From the NCBI RefSeq assembly GCF_000972385.1, contig NZ_JXTE01000040.1:15476-79475 (forward strand): a stretch of 64,000 bases of DNA, read 5' to 3'. Made by a program: the position numbers and the translations under genes. Under the pieces are notes generated by a model, which was not told where the DNA came from, did not search any database, and was given only the letters and a program-made list of their open reading frames with translations. Shown here in pieces: positions 17,034 to 24,905 of this stretch (the first letter of the stretch is position 1; every line of letters begins with the position of its first letter). This stretch comes from Streptomyces sp. WM6386 (GTDB lineage Bacteria > Actinomycetota > Actinomycetes > Streptomycetales > Streptomycetaceae).

Positions 17034-17497
17034 CCCCGGAAGACCTCGTCGCCCATTACGGACTGGAGCCGATCCCGCGCGAGGGGGGCCTGTTCCGCCG
17101 TACCTGGGCGGGCCCCGAGCGCGCGGACGGCAGACCGGAGGGCTCGGCCATAGTCGCCCTGCTCACCGCCGGCGACTTCTCCGCCCTGCACCGCCTGCCC
17201 GGCGACGAGATCTGGCACTTCTACCTCGGCGACCCCCTGGAACTCCTGCTCCTGTCCCCGGACGGCACGTCGAGTTCTCCGGTGCTGGGCCCCGACGTCC
17301 TCGCCGGTCAGCACGTCCAGCTGACCGTCCCCGGCGGGACCTGGATGGGGGCGCGCACGCGGGGCGCGTGGACGTTCTTCGGCTGCACGATGGCTCCCGG
17401 GTTCACCTACGAGGGCTATGAGCACGGCGACTCCGAGGCCCTGATGGCGCAGCATCCCGCGGAGGCCGACCGGATCGCGCGACTGTGTCGGCCATGA
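17030..17497 (+). CDS. Cupin superfamily protein (DUF985)
   Basis: A 155-residue cupin. The N-terminus LVAHYGLEPIPREGGLFRRTW is the usual opening of this family, and DEIWHFYLGDPLELLLL forms the metal-binding strand region. GTG 17030 overlaps the previous stop as GTGA, and its own end overlaps the next ATG, so it belongs to the iron-box operon. Members bind small molecules or metals; the activity of this one is unknown. Confidence 0.87.
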   Translation: MTPEDLVAHYGLEPIPREGGLFRRTWAGPERADGRPEGSAIVALLTAGDFSALHRLPGDEIWHFYLGDPLELLLLSPDGTSSSPVLGPDVLAGQHVQLTVPGGTWMGARTRGAWTFFGCTMAPGFTYEGYEHGDSEALMAQHPAEADRIARLCRP

Positions 17498-18252
17498 GAC
17501 TCCTCGAAGGACAGGTCGCCCTCGTCACGGGCGCGGGCGGCGGTATCGGGCGGGGGATCGCGGTGCGGTTCGCCGAACAGGGGGCGGCCGCGGTCGTCGT
17601 GCACTGCCGTACGGCGGTGACGGCGGCGGAGGAAGTGGCGGCCCGGGTCCGGGAGTCGGGCGCGCGGGCCGTCGTCCTCCAGGCGGATCTGACGGACGAG
17701 AACGACTGCCGGGAACTGGTCCGGGAGGCGGACGCGTGGGGCGGCGGACTGACCGCGCTGGTCAACAACGCGGGGGTGCAGCCGGTGCGGGAGCTGCTCG
17801 GGATGACGGCCGCCGAGTGGCGGGAGGTCGTCGACACCAACCTGACGAGCGCCTTCGCGTGCACGCAGGCGGCGGCGGAGGTCATGGAGCACGGAGGTGG
17901 CTCGGTGACGCACATCGCCTCGATCGAGGCGCACGGTCCCGCCACCGGGCACGCCCACTACTGCGCGTCCAAGGCCGCCCTGGTGATGCACGCCCGGTCG
18001 GCGGCCCTGGAGTACGGGCCTCGCGGCATCCGCGTCAACAGCGTCTCGCCCGGGCTGATCGACCGGGAGGGGCTGGCGTCGGACTGGCCGCAGGGCGTGG
18101 AACGGTGGCATGCGAAGGCGCCCCTGGGCCGGCTGGGCCGCCCCGAGGACGTCGGCGACGCCTGTGTGTTCCTCGCCTCGCCGCTCGCCTCCTGGATCAC
18201 CGGGCAGGACCTGGTCGTCGACGGCGGAGTGTCGGCGCGGCCCACGTGGTGA
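17494..18252 (+). CDS. Short-chain dehydrogenase/reductase
   Basis: The protein has 252 residues and a classical SDR fold. The cofactor motif TGAGGGIGRG is near residue 12, NNAG near residue 92, and the catalytic YxxxK is in HYCASKAALVMH, preceded by the active-site serine in HIASIEAHG. The start ATG overlaps the cupin stop (ATGA). The substrate is unknown. As last gene of the iron-box operon it may work with the acylase and acyltransferase, or it may simply be co-transcribed. Confidence 0.93.
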   Translation: MRLLEGQVALVTGAGGGIGRGIAVRFAEQGAAAVVVHCRTAVTAAEEVAARVRESGARAVVLQADLTDENDCRELVREADAWGGGLTALVNNAGVQPVRELLGMTAAEWREVVDTNLTSAFACTQAAAEVMEHGGGSVTHIASIEAHGPATGHAHYCASKAALVMHARSAALEYGPRGIRVNSVSPGLIDREGLASDWPQGVERWHAKAPLGRLGRPEDVGDACVFLASPLASWITGQDLVVDGGVSARPTW

Positions 18253-18307
18253 GCGTTCCGGCGCCGCTGTCCGTACATATCCCGGAGCTGCGGGACGGAG
18301 TATTGAC

Positions 18308-20074
18308 GTGGAGCGTGACGGTGGACGAGGACGGCGGCGAGTTCAAGGGCTGGTGCTGCTGGGCACCGTGCTGGTCCTGCTCCTCTTCGGCGGCGCGGGA
18401 CCGGCGTCGGCCCATGCCGCCCTCCGCTCCGCCGACCCCGAGGACGGAACCGTCCTCAAGTCCGCCCCGGGGTACATCACCCTGACCTTCACCGAGTCCG
18501 TCGGTCTGCTCGACGACTCCTTCCGCGTGCTGAGCCCGAAGAACGAGCGGGTGCGCACGGGGGAGGCCGAGCATGTGCCGGGGAGCTCGGACACCGCCCG
18601 GGTCTCGCTGCCCGCCTCCGGGCTCGGCGAGGGCACCTTCACGGTGGCCTGGCGGGTCGTCTCGGCGGACAGCCATCCGGTGTCGGGGGCGTTCACCTTC
18701 TCCGTCGGGAAGCCCTCCGCGACGGCGGTGACCGTGGACCCGGGACCCGTGGAGAACCCGGCGACGAACGGCCTCTACAACATCGCCCGCTACCTGGCCT
18801 ATCTCGCGGTGGCGCTGCTCATCGGCACGGCGGTCTTCCTGGCGTTCTGCCGCCCGGCGGATCCCAGCGTCCTGCCCAGGCTGCTGCGGGTCGGCTGGTG
18901 GACGCTGGTGGGGGCCACGGTCGCGCTGTTCGTGCTGCGGGCGCCCTACGAGGCCGGCACGGGCCCCGCGACGGCCTTCGACGCCGCGGCCTTCGAACGG
19001 ACGGTGACGAGCCGGCCGGGGCTGGTGCTGCTGGCCCGGCTGGTGCTGCTCGCACCGACGGCCATCTTCCTCCTGCGGCTGTTCCGGCGCCGCCGGTCCT
19101 CCTACGCGATCGGCGCCGCCCTCGCCCTCGGCCTCGCCCTCACCTGGGCCGCCGGTGAGCACGCCTCCGCCGGCCTCCAGGTGCCGGTGGCGATGGCCTC
19201 CTCGGTCCTGCACGTCCTGGCGATGGCGGCCTGGCTGGGCGGTCTGACGGCACTGGTCGTCACGCTGTACCGGGCGGCGGTCGTCGAACCGGCCACGGTC
19301 GCCCGCTTCTCCCGCCTCGCCTTCGTCTCCGTGACCGTGCTGGTCCTCACCGGCGTCTACCAGTCCTGGCGCGGCCTGGGCTCCTGGTCCGCGCTCACCG
19401 ACACGACGTACGGCCGGCTCCTGGTCGCCAAGCTGATCGCGGTGGTCGTGCTGCTGACGGCGGCCGGGTTCTCGCGGCTGTGGACGGTACGCCTGGCGAC
19501 GGCCGGCGCCCGGACCGTCGTACGGGAACGGGTGCCGGAGCCGGTGGGCGGGCCGGCACTGCCGGACGGCCCGCCGGAGCCCCCGCCGGTGGTTCCGGAC
19601 CGCCGGGGGCTTCGGCGGTCCGTCCTCGCCGAGGTCGCCGTGGGTGTGGTCGTGCTGGTGCTCACCACCGTCCTCACCGGGACCGTGCCGGGCCGGGCGG
19701 AGGAGGAGGCCGCCAAGAGCCCCGCGGCCGCCGGGCTGCCGGTCGCCTCCGTCAGCTACGTCCCGTTCGAGATCGGCGGCGCGCGGGGCCAGGTGCAGAT
19801 CACCCTGGACTCCGGGCGGGTCGGCCGGAACACCGTGGAGGCGGTGGTCCTCGACGCCGAGGGCGGCTTCGCCATCGTCCCCGAGCTGCGCCTCTCCTTC
19901 TCCCTCCCGTCCCAGGACATCGGCCCGCTGGACGCCGAGCTGACCGACAAGGGCGGCTACTGGGGAACCGACGACCTCGACCTGCCGATCGCCGGCACCT
20001 GGGAGATGAAGGTGACGGTCCGGGTCTCCGATATCGACCAGGTCAGTGAGACGAAGCCGGTCGAGATCCACTAG
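18308..20074 (+). CDS. CopC-CopD fusion copper protein
   Basis: The 588-residue protein starts at GTG 18308 after ACGGAG. It has a signal peptide ending in ASA, a mature N-terminus HAALRSADPEDG that supplies the Cu-binding His of CopC, and the CopC domain to about residue 140. Eight or so membrane helices of the CopD domain follow, and a C-terminal extracellular beta domain (VSYVPFEIGGARGQVQITLD) resembles YtkA. The layout matches Bacillus YcnJ-like copper importers. It sits 55 bp after the SDR gene and ends in a strong terminator. Copper uptake or resistance is expected; no regulator is nearby. Confidence 0.9.
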   Translation: MERDGGRGRRRVQGLVLLGTVLVLLLFGGAGPASAHAALRSADPEDGTVLKSAPGYITLTFTESVGLLDDSFRVLSPKNERVRTGEAEHVPGSSDTARVSLPASGLGEGTFTVAWRVVSADSHPVSGAFTFSVGKPSATAVTVDPGPVENPATNGLYNIARYLAYLAVALLIGTAVFLAFCRPADPSVLPRLLRVGWWTLVGATVALFVLRAPYEAGTGPATAFDAAAFERTVTSRPGLVLLARLVLLAPTAIFLLRLFRRRRSSYAIGAALALGLALTWAAGEHASAGLQVPVAMASSVLHVLAMAAWLGGLTALVVTLYRAAVVEPATVARFSRLAFVSVTVLVLTGVYQSWRGLGSWSALTDTTYGRLLVAKLIAVVVLLTAAGFSRLWTVRLATAGARTVVRERVPEPVGGPALPDGPPEPPPVVPDRRGLRRSVLAEVAVGVVVLVLTTVLTGTVPGRAEEEAAKSPAAAGLPVASVSYVPFEIGGARGQVQITLDSGRVGRNTVEAVVLDAEGGFAIVPELRLSFSLPSQDIGPLDAELTDKGGYWGTDDLDLPIAGTWEMKVTVRVSDIDQVSETKPVEIH

Positions 20075-20081
20075 AACCGAA

Positions 20082-20129
20082 CACGTAGACGGCCCCACAC
20101 CCCGACCGGGGTGTGGGGCCGTCTACGTG
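20082..20129 (+). terminator. Strong terminator, 22-bp perfect stem
   Basis: Perfect inverted repeat with 22-bp arms (starting CACGTAGACGGCCCC) and loop GACC, eight bases after the copper gene stop. It isolates the copper gene from the sugar operon. Confidence 0.9.
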
Positions 20130-20245
20130 CGCGTGGCGCAAAATCATCGGCCTTCGTTCGACAGGTCGAAGGCGATTCGGACGATCAGGATCGATCTTGG
20201 ACGTGTCGGTCACGTTTCGGGAAAGGTGACCGTCATCTCTTGACC

Positions 20246-20270
20246 AATGACAGGACATACAGCTGTCATT
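20246..20270. promoter_or_regulatory. Inverted repeat AATGACAG-N9-CTGTCATT upstream of the sugar operon
   Basis: Perfect 8-bp arms at 20246-20253 and 20263-20270, about 100 bp before the binding-protein gene. TTGACC at 20240-20245 just before it could be a -35 box. It is a likely operator for a sugar-responsive regulator; no regulator gene is adjacent. Nothing else was recognised in the 20130-20367 gap. Confidence 0.5.
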
Positions 20271-20367
20271 ACGCCACCGTGTTCGGTCAAGTTGATTTCT
20301 GGTCGTTTACGACGGACCTCGACACACTCCCCTGCCTGGCCGAACCCCTGCCCTTCTGGAGCCGTTC

Positions 20368-21666
20368 ATGCCCGACTTCTCCCTCCCCTCCGCGAGCCGC
20401 CGTTCCGTCCTGCGCGGCATAGGCGGCGCCGCCGTCCTCGGTGCCGGCATCCCCCTGCTGAGCGCCTGTGGCGGCAGCGGCACCTCGGCCGACCCGAAGA
20501 CCGTCACCGTCGGGTCGAACGCGTCCGACGCGGTGCCGAAGAAGGCGTTCGCGGACATCTACGCCGCCTACAAGAAGCAGTCCGGGATCACGGTCGACGT
20601 GAACACCAAGGACCACAACACGTTCCAGGAGCAGATCAACTCGTATCTGCAGGGCACGCCGGACGACGTGTTCAACTGGTTCGCCGGGTACCGCATGCAG
20701 TTCTTCGCGGGCAAGGGACTGGCCACGCCGATCGACGACGTGTGGAAGACCATCGAGGGCAACTTCCCCGACGCGATGAAGGCGCTCAGCAAGGGCGCGG
20801 ACGGCAAGTACTACTTCGTGCCGCTGTACACCTACCCGTGGGCGCTCTTCTACCGCAAGAGCGTCTTCCAGGAGAAGGGCTACGAGGTTCCCACCACGTG
20901 GGACCAGCTGGTCGCCCTGTGCAAGCAGATGAAGAAGGACGGCCTCGTGCCGATCGCCTTCGGTGACAAGGACGCCTGGCCCGCGCTCGGCACCTTCGAC
21001 CAGATCAACTTCCGTACCAACGGCTACGACTTCCACGTCGAGCTGATGGCCGGAAAGGCCTCCTGGACCGACGCCAAGGTGCGCAAGGCCTTCGACCTGT
21101 GGGCCGAGCTGCTCCCCTACCACCAGGACGGCGCCGTCGGCCGCACCTGGCAGGACGCCGCGCAGACCCTGGTGTCGAAGAAGGCCGGCATGTACCTGCT
21201 GGGCACCTTCGTGGGCCAGCAGTTCACCAACGAGGCAGACCGCGAGGACCTCGACTTCTTCGCCTTCCCGGAGATCACCTCCGAGTTCGGCCAGGACACC
21301 GTCGAGGCGCCCACCGACGGCTTCATGCTCTCCACGGCCCCGAAGAACAAGGCCGCCGCGGTCAAGCTGCTGCAGTACCTGGGCACCCCGGCCGCCGAGC
21401 AGATCTACCTCAAGTCCGACCCGAACGTCGTCGCGGCCGCGTCCAACGCCGACACCTCCTCGTACAGCGCCCTGCAGAAGAAGGCGTACGAGATGATCTC
21501 CGGCGCCAAGCACCTGACGCAGTTCATGGACCGCGACAGCCGCCCGGACTTCACCTCCACGGTGATGCAGCCCGCGCTGCAGAAGTTCATCCGCGACCCC
21601 AAGGGGATCGACAGTCTGCTCTCGTCGATCGAGCGCCAGAAGAAGACCATCTTCGCGTCCTCGTGA
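20368..21666 (+). CDS. Sugar ABC transporter binding lipoprotein, Tat-exported
   Basis: This extracellular solute-binding protein (432 residues) delivers a sugar to the permeases encoded next. The N-terminus has a twin-arginine motif (SRRSVLR, Arg11-Arg12) and a lipobox LSAC with Cys34, so it is probably exported folded and lipid-anchored. Family features include NTFQEQINSYLQGTPDDVFNW and FALFYRK-type contacts (WALFYRKSVFQEKGY). The linked GH36 and GH42 enzymes point to galactosides as ligand. ATPase genes are absent here, as is usual in Streptomyces, where one MsiK serves many importers. Confidence 0.93.
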   Translation: MPDFSLPSASRRSVLRGIGGAAVLGAGIPLLSACGGSGTSADPKTVTVGSNASDAVPKKAFADIYAAYKKQSGITVDVNTKDHNTFQEQINSYLQGTPDDVFNWFAGYRMQFFAGKGLATPIDDVWKTIEGNFPDAMKALSKGADGKYYFVPLYTYPWALFYRKSVFQEKGYEVPTTWDQLVALCKQMKKDGLVPIAFGDKDAWPALGTFDQINFRTNGYDFHVELMAGKASWTDAKVRKAFDLWAELLPYHQDGAVGRTWQDAAQTLVSKKAGMYLLGTFVGQQFTNEADREDLDFFAFPEITSEFGQDTVEAPTDGFMLSTAPKNKAAAVKLLQYLGTPAAEQIYLKSDPNVVAAASNADTSSYSALQKKAYEMISGAKHLTQFMDRDSRPDFTSTVMQPALQKFIRDPKGIDSLLSSIERQKKTIFASS

Positions 21667-21677
21667 TCGGCAGCGAC

Positions 21678-22652
21678 ATGACCACCGACACCACCGAGTC
21701 CCCGAAGGCGGCAACCCCCGTGCCGCCTTCGGGCGCCGCCCCGCGCAAGGTGCCCACCGGGCACCGCCGGCTCCTGACCCGTCGCGACCGGCTCACCCTG
21801 GGCCTGATGGCGACCCTGCCGACGATCCTGCATGTCGCCCTGGTCTGGGTGACGGCCTTCGCGTCGATCGCGCTGGCCTTCACCACCTGGGACGGCATCG
21901 GCTTCGACTCGATCCACTGGGTCGGGTTCGACAACTTCCGTGAACTGTTCACCAACAACCCGCAGTTCTGGCCGGCCGTCGAGCACAACGCCATCTGGTT
22001 CGTCGTGCTCATCCTCATCCCGACGCCGCTCGGCCTGTTCCTGGCCGTCCAGCTGGACAAGAACATCCGCTTCAGCCGGGTCTACCAGACCGCGTTCTTC
22101 CTGCCCGTCGTGCTGTCGATGGCGGTCATCGGATTCGTCTGGCAGCTCGTCTACAACCCCGACACCGGCCTGATCAACAGCATCATCGGGGCCAACAAGC
22201 CCGGCCATTACATCGACTGGATCGGCGACCCGGACCTCAACCTGTGGTCCATCCTCATCGCCGCGTCCTGGCGGCACACCGGCTACATGATGATCCTGTA
22301 CCTGGCGGGCCTGAAGGGCGTCGACCCCTCGCTGCGCGAGGCCTCGGCCCTGGACGGCGCGGGCGAGTGGCAGACGTTCAAGAACGTCATCTTCCCGACC
22401 CTGCGCCCCACCAACACCATCGTCCTGGTCGTCACCATCATCGAGGCGCTGCGCGCCTTCGACCTGGTCTTCGTCTTCAACAAGGGCGCCGAGGGCACCG
22501 AGCTGCTGTCGATCCTCGTGACCAACAACATCATCGGTGAGTCCAGCCGGATCGGATACGGCTCCGCGATCGCCGTCGTGCTGCTGCTGATCTCGCTCGT
22601 CGTGATCATCCCGTACCTGGTGAGCACCTTCCGGAAGGAGCGACGAGCATGA
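21678..22652 (+). CDS. Sugar ABC transporter permease 1 (MalF type)
   Basis: The product has 324 residues and six membrane helices after a 35-residue cytoplasmic tail. The EAA loop that contacts the ATPase is EASALDGAGEWQTFKNVIFP. ATG 21678 is chosen; a GTG at 21663 overlapping the previous stop is an alternative. The gene overlaps the second permease by ATGA. It works with the adjacent binding protein and permease to import a galactoside. Confidence 0.93.
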   Translation: MTTDTTESPKAATPVPPSGAAPRKVPTGHRRLLTRRDRLTLGLMATLPTILHVALVWVTAFASIALAFTTWDGIGFDSIHWVGFDNFRELFTNNPQFWPAVEHNAIWFVVLILIPTPLGLFLAVQLDKNIRFSRVYQTAFFLPVVLSMAVIGFVWQLVYNPDTGLINSIIGANKPGHYIDWIGDPDLNLWSILIAASWRHTGYMMILYLAGLKGVDPSLREASALDGAGEWQTFKNVIFPTLRPTNTIVLVVTIIEALRAFDLVFVFNKGAEGTELLSILVTNNIIGESSRIGYGSAIAVVLLLISLVVIIPYLVSTFRKERRA

Positions 22653-23563
22653 GCACGGCCCTGCCCCTGAACAAGCACGCGTTGAACAAGCACGCGTTGA
22701 AGAAGCGCGCACCCCTGCGCCCCGGCCGCGTCCTGCTGCACGTCTTCCTCGTGTCCATGTCGCTGGCCTGGCTGGCCCCGCTGCTCTGGGCGATCTACGC
22801 GGCCCTGCGGCCGTACGCCGAGACCAGCGAGAAGGGCTATGTGTCCTGGCCGGACAAGCTGACCTTCGACAACTTCACGAACGCGTTCACGCAGTCGGAC
22901 ATGACGCACTACTTCGGCAACACCATGCTGATCGCGGTGCCGGCCGTGCTGGTGACCCTGTTCCTGTCGTCGATGGTCGCGTTCTACGTCAGCCGCTTCG
23001 ACTTCCGCGTCAACCTCTTCCTGCTGCTGCTCTTCACGGCCGGCAACCTGCTCCCGCAGCAGGTCATCATCACCCCGCTGTACCGCCTCTACCTGCTCGT
23101 CGACCTGCCCGGCATCACCATGTCCGGCAAGCTGTACGACTCCGCGCTCGGCCTGGTCCTCATCCATGTGGCGTTCCAGTCCGGCTTCTGCGCCTTCGTG
23201 CTGGCCAACTACATGAAGATGCTCCCGCACGAGCTGACCGAGGCCGCGCTCGTCGACGGCGCCTCGGTGTGGCGGCTGTACTGGCAGATCGTGCTGCCGC
23301 TGTGCAAGCCGGCGATGGCGGCCCTGGGCACGTTGCTGTCCATCTGGATCTACAACGACTTCTTCTGGGCTCTCGTGCTGATCTCCACCGGTGAGAACAT
23401 GCCGATCACCTCGGCCCTGAACAACCTCTCCGGCCAGTACTTCACCGACCCCAACCTCATCGCCGCCGGCGCCCTGCTGACCGCCGTCCCGACGCTGATC
23501 GTGTACTTCGTGCTCCAGCGGCAGTTCGTCAGCGGTCTGACGCTGGGCGCCAACAAGGGCTGA
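22649..23563 (+). CDS. Sugar ABC transporter permease 2 (MalG type)
   Basis: The protein has 304 residues and six helices, with the EAA loop EAALVDGASVWRLYWQIVLP. The cytoplasmic N-terminus contains an exact tandem repeat, LNKHALNKHA, from a 15-bp duplication at 22669-22698. Its ATG overlaps the stop of permease 1, so the two subunits are made together. It forms the heterodimeric pore of the importer. Confidence 0.93.
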   Translation: MSTALPLNKHALNKHALKKRAPLRPGRVLLHVFLVSMSLAWLAPLLWAIYAALRPYAETSEKGYVSWPDKLTFDNFTNAFTQSDMTHYFGNTMLIAVPAVLVTLFLSSMVAFYVSRFDFRVNLFLLLLFTAGNLLPQQVIITPLYRLYLLVDLPGITMSGKLYDSALGLVLIHVAFQSGFCAFVLANYMKMLPHELTEAALVDGASVWRLYWQIVLPLCKPAMAALGTLLSIWIYNDFFWALVLISTGENMPITSALNNLSGQYFTDPNLIAAGALLTAVPTLIVYFVLQRQFVSGLTLGANKG

Positions 23564-23591
23564 CGCCCTTCCTGTTCGAAAGAGAACCACC

Positions 23592-24905
23592 GTGCCCCAC
23601 CCCTTCACCCCCGTCGCCACCGTCCCCGTGGACCGGGCCGGCGCCCGCGTCCACGAGGAGGGCTGGCAGTCCTGGAGCCCCAGCGGCGCCTACGCCCTCG
23701 ACGAGCGGCCGTACCGCCCGACCAACGACAACTGGGCGACCGTCTGCTACCGCCCGGGCGTCACCGTCCCCGAGGGAGCCTTCCAGGGCGAGGGACTGCT
23801 GGCCCTCGACCCCGGCGACGGCTCCCCGGTCCGCCTGTGGGCGGCGCCGGAGCCCACCAAAGAGGTCCCGTCGATCCGCCTGACCGTCGACGGCGACACG
23901 GCGGAGGTCACCGCGGACGGACCGGTGAAGGAGTGGACGGGGGCCACCGTCCAGGCGGTGCTGGGTGATTGGGCCGCCTCTCTCGGCGTCCCGTCGCCCC
24001 GCCCGGCGCCCACCGTCTGGTGCTCCTGGTACGAGTACTTCACTCAGGTCACCGAGGACGACATCCACGAGAACCTGCGCGCGATGGACACCCTCGAACT
24101 GCCCATCGACGTCGTCCAGATCGACGACGGCTACCAGAAGGCACTCGGCGACTGGCTCACCCTCTCCGGCCGCTTCCGCTCCCGCCAGGACATCGCGGAC
24201 GCGATCCGGGCGCGGGGCAGGAGGGCCGGCATCTGGACGGCGCCCTTCCTCGTCGACCCGGCGAGCGACCTTGCCGCCGAGCACCCCGACTGGCTGGTCA
24301 AGAACCTCGACGGCGGCTTCCTGCACGCCGGCCGCAACTGGGGCCACGACCTGAGCGTCCTGGACACGACCCACCCGGAGGCGGCCGCGTACCTGACGGA
24401 CGTCTTCCGGACGCTGCGCGCCGAGGGCTACGACTACTTCAAGGTCGACTTCCTGTACGCGGGCGCCCTGGAGGGCGTGCGTCACTCCGACGCGGACCCC
24501 CTCACGGCGTACCGCCAGGGCATCGAGCTGATCCGCGAGGCGATCGGCGAGGATGCCTACCTCCTGGGCTGCGGGGCACCGCTCCTGGCCTCCATCGGCC
24601 TCTTCGACGCCATGCGCGTCAGCCCCGACACGGCCCCGCACCGCCGCCCCGAGGCCGACGACTACAGCCAACCCGGCCAGGACCCGGCGGAGTTCACGGG
24701 CGTCGGCCGCCAGTGGCAGCACGGCCGGTTCTGGGTCAACGACCCCGACTGTCTGATGGCACGCCCGGCCGTGGAGACCCGCGAACGCTGGGCGGCCCAT
24801 GTGGAGGCGACCGGCGGCCTGATGGCGTCGAGCGACCGGCTGCTGTCCCTGGACCAGTGGGGTGTGGAGACGACTCGCCGACTCCTGAGCGGAGATGCCC
24901 GATGA
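23592..24905 (+). CDS. Alpha-galactosidase, GH36 family
   Basis: A 437-residue enzyme of clan GH-D that hydrolyses terminal alpha-galactosides. The conserved PTVWCSWYEYF segment starts the barrel. The nucleophile is expected at Asp286 in YFKVDFLYAG, and the acid/base at Asp346 in MRVSPDT. IDDGYQ is the substrate-contact motif. It lacks a signal peptide, so it acts on imported sugar. GTG 23592 starts it 28 bp after the permease. It is shorter than classical GH36 enzymes (about 700 residues) and fits the compact subgroup. Confidence 0.9.
   Translation: MPHPFTPVATVPVDRAGARVHEEGWQSWSPSGAYALDERPYRPTNDNWATVCYRPGVTVPEGAFQGEGLLALDPGDGSPVRLWAAPEPTKEVPSIRLTVDGDTAEVTADGPVKEWTGATVQAVLGDWAASLGVPSPRPAPTVWCSWYEYFTQVTEDDIHENLRAMDTLELPIDVVQIDDGYQKALGDWLTLSGRFRSRQDIADAIRARGRRAGIWTAPFLVDPASDLAAEHPDWLVKNLDGGFLHAGRNWGHDLSVLDTTHPEAAAYLTDVFRTLRAEGYDYFKVDFLYAGALEGVRHSDADPLTAYRQGIELIREAIGEDAYLLGCGAPLLASIGLFDAMRVSPDTAPHRRPEADDYSQPGQDPAEFTGVGRQWQHGRFWVNDPDCLMARPAVETRERWAAHVEATGGLMASSDRLLSLDQWGVETTRRLLSGDAR

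Noticed and set aside
18197..20098. 633-codon minus-strand frame
   Set aside because: Antisense to the copper protein, which has a signal peptide and membrane helices.
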